From NCBI GenBank assembly GCA_016210395.1, contig JACQUI010000323.1, positions 1-15,057 of the forward strand: a stretch of DNA of 15,057 nt, read 5' to 3'. Below the pieces are notes generated by a model. It was not told the DNA's origin. It made no database searches and saw only the letters and a list, made by a program, of their open reading frames with translations. Shown here in pieces: positions 13,597 to 15,057 of this stretch. A program made the translations under genes and the position numbers. This stretch comes from Chloroflexota bacterium. GTDB taxonomy: Bacteria > Chloroflexota > Dehalococcoidia > Lucifugimonadales > JACPCL1. Numbering within the stretch: position 1 is the first letter of the stretch; every line of letters starts with the position of its first letter.

Positions 13597-13976
13597 GGGA
13601 GCAACTCACTGATGGGATGATAAGGGCTGGTGAAACACTAACCCGCGCCCTGGATCAGGCAAAGGTGCCGATCAATGGTGCTTTTTGGCTCTATAGCTCA
13701 GAGTCCGAGAGATGGACGCTCGTTCTCGTTTCTGAGCAGGTAGGCGAGTCGGGCCCCCGAAAGGTGTACGGAGACATTCAACGGGTATTGCTGAGCCTCA
13801 CCACTAAGAAGAAATTGAGACTTAGTGACATCACTGTTATGGAGGACACTGCTCCTCTCCCCTCTGCCCTGCGGAATGTCCTCGAGCCTGCAATGAATGT
13901 AAGAGGGATGCGGCTCGGCGGGAACGTCGTCAACGGCCAGTACGTTGAAGACGCATACCTTTACTTCTTCAGATGA
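13575..13976 (+). CDS. Unknown small protein, partner of the HEPN protein
   Basis: I do not recognise a named domain in this 133-residue protein. It has an amphipathic N-terminal helix (about 1-30), a beta-rich middle (AFWLYSSESERWTLVLVSEQ, 36-55), a helix with DIQRVLLSL (67-75) and a C-terminus with NVVNGQYVEDAYLYFFR (117-133). No nucleotidyltransferase GS/DxD motif is present, so it is not a classic MNT antitoxin. GTG 13575 with GTGGGG upstream overlaps the HEPN gene by 22 bases; ATG 13617 is an alternative that would remove the overlap. Its stop overlaps the panC start (ATGA). Local GC is low (27 of 60 bases at 13801-13860). It could neutralise or assist the HEPN protein; this is inferred from pairing alone. 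Confidence 0.7.
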   Translation: MVDELVVREQLTDGMIRAGETLTRALDQAKVPINGAFWLYSSESERWTLVLVSEQVGESGPRKVYGDIQRVLLSLTTKKKLRLSDITVMEDTAPLPSALRNVLEPAMNVRGMRLGGNVVNGQYVEDAYLYFFR

Positions 13977-14812
13977 ACGTCATCACCACCGTCGCCGACA
14001 TGATCGCCGCGCGTGAGCGGCTACCCAGGCCTCTGGGCCTGGTGCCCACCATGGGCTACCTGCACGAAGGGCACATGACCTTGGCCCGCTGCGCCCGCCG
14101 CGACTGCCGTTCCGTTATCGCGTCAATCTTTGTCAACCCAACGCAGTTCGGGCCAAACGAGGACTTCGCCGCCTATCCTCGGGACATGGAGCGGGACCTT
14201 GCCATGCTCACTAACGAGGGCGTAGACATTGTCTTCGCCCCGACCGTGGAGGAGATGTACCCGCAGGGCTTCTCAACGTATGTGAACGTGGAGAAGGTCA
14301 CGGACGTGCTGGAGGGGGCGCGCCGTCCCGGCCACTTCCGGGGCGTCGCAACGGTTGTGACCAAACTGTTTACCGTTATCCGGCCGGACAGGTCGTACTT
14401 CGGACAGAAGGATGGGCAGCAGGTGGCCGTCATCAAGCGCATGACGGCAGACCTGGCGCTGGGCACGGAGATCGTCGTCGTGCCCACGGTGCGCGAGCCG
14501 GACGGCCTGGCCATGAGCAGTCGCAACGTGTACCTGACGCCGGCGGAGCGCGCGGCTGCCCCCGTGCTGTACCGCGCCCTCTGCCGCGCCCGCGACATGC
14601 ACAAGGATGGCATTCGCGACGCCAACGCGCTGCGCGCAGAGGTGACGCGGATGATCGTCGCCGAGCCTCTGGCAACGCTGGACTACGTAAGCGTCGCGGA
14701 TGCGGCAACGTTGCAGGAGTTGGAAGCAGTGGACCGGCCCGCCATGATCTCGCTGGCCTGCCGGTTTGGGAGGGCGCGGCTGATTGACAACGTTGTCATA
14801 GGCCAGGGCTGA
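13973..14812 (+). CDS. panC: Pantothenate synthetase (pantoate--beta-alanine ligase)
   Basis: PanC condenses pantoate with beta-alanine using ATP through a pantoyl-adenylate, the last step of pantothenate synthesis. The 279-residue length is normal. Motifs are the ATP-binding PTMGYLHEGH (25-34, HIGH-like), FVNPTQFGPNEDFAAYPRD (53-71, with Gln59-type pantoate contacts), HFRGVATVVTKLF (121-133), SYFGQKDGQQ (141-150) and the KMSKS-like DGLAMSSRN (177-185). The start ATG overlaps the stop of the preceding unknown gene (ATGA), and its TGA overlaps the next start (TGATG), so it is translationally coupled on both sides. GC content returns to the high value of panB. No panD is visible. Confidence 0.95.
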   Translation: MNVITTVADMIAARERLPRPLGLVPTMGYLHEGHMTLARCARRDCRSVIASIFVNPTQFGPNEDFAAYPRDMERDLAMLTNEGVDIVFAPTVEEMYPQGFSTYVNVEKVTDVLEGARRPGHFRGVATVVTKLFTVIRPDRSYFGQKDGQQVAVIKRMTADLALGTEIVVVPTVREPDGLAMSSRNVYLTPAERAAAPVLYRALCRARDMHKDGIRDANALRAEVTRMIVAEPLATLDYVSVADAATLQELEAVDRPAMISLACRFGRARLIDNVVIGQG

Positions 14813-15057
14813 TGGAGGCCGTGTTACAATGGCTTGGAGACAACTGGGGCAACCTGGCAAGCGCCGCTGGGTTGTTCGTTACATTCGTCGGCCTGGGGAT
14901 TGCCATTTGGCAACTCGGCAAGACGAAGAAGGCGGCGGAGGCAGCACGGGAGGCCGCTGAGCAAGCGGGGTTGGCGATACGTGATTCCTTCGTAAAAACC
15001 CCTTCGGGGCCAGTCGGAGCGTTTTGGCTCTTCCAAATGACGCCATATGTTGCGAGA
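14812..15057 (+). CDS. Unknown membrane/coiled-coil protein, 3' partial
   Basis: An open frame starts at ATG 14812, overlapping the panC stop by one base, and runs without a stop to the window end (82 codons). A single membrane helix (about residues 17-36, ASAAGLFVTFVGLGIAIWQL) is followed by a basic and Ala/Glu-rich stretch likely to form a coiled coil (TKKAAEAAREAAEQAG). Similar N-termini occur in uncharacterised bacterial proteins; I know no function. The overlap with panC means it is read in the same transcript. Its C-terminus, and any catalytic domain, lies outside the window. Confidence 0.65.
   Translation, partial: MEAVLQWLGDNWGNLASAAGLFVTFVGLGIAIWQLGKTKKAAEAAREAAEQAGLAIRDSFVKTPSGPVGAFWLFQMTPYVAR

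Overview
The window looks like a high-GC bacterial chromosome segment, most likely from Chloroflexota (a Dehalococcoidia-type lineage). This rests on Thr/Pro-rich linkers after lipoprotein and membrane anchors, many short perfect intergenic hairpins, and gene types and order typical of that phylum. The assignment is an inference from style, since no rRNA or tRNA is present.

Layout from left to right. (1) 1-1038: the 3' end of a surface protein made of 80-residue InlB-type repeats, ending in an extremely acidic tail. (2) 1123-1680: a DoxX-family membrane protein. (3) 2038-2892: a membrane-anchored plastocyanin-like copper protein, with dyads upstream and a hairpin terminator downstream. (4) 3195-5409: two convergent genes whose 3' ends overlap, an RsbT-like switch kinase (+) and a membrane sensor with GAF and RsbR-like STAS domains (-). 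They look like a reduced stressosome-type module. (5) 5892-9667 (-): a peptide-type ABC importer operon (lipoprotein, two permeases) with no ATPase genes in the window. (6) 9668-10270: a regulatory gap with a sigma70-like promoter, two matching palindromes, a leader RNA with mutually exclusive helices ending in a strong intrinsic terminator, and a 7-bp tandem repeat. (7) 10271-15057 (+): a compact gene run of P1/DmpA-family peptidase, Rossmann-DUF2520 protein (probable PanG-type ketopantoate reductase), panB, a HEPN-domain protein, an unknown partner, panC, and the start of an unknown membrane/coiled-coil protein.

The right half can be read as one theme, pantothenate (vitamin B5) synthesis. 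PanB makes ketopantoate, the DUF2520 protein probably reduces it, and PanC joins pantoate to beta-alanine. The family of the first gene includes enzymes that release N-terminal beta-alanine from peptides, and a peptide importer is transcribed divergently from the same gap. This suggests, as inference only, that beta-alanine may come from imported peptides. A lower-GC HEPN/partner pair is inserted between panB and panC with overlapping reading frames, which makes it the clearest accessory element here.
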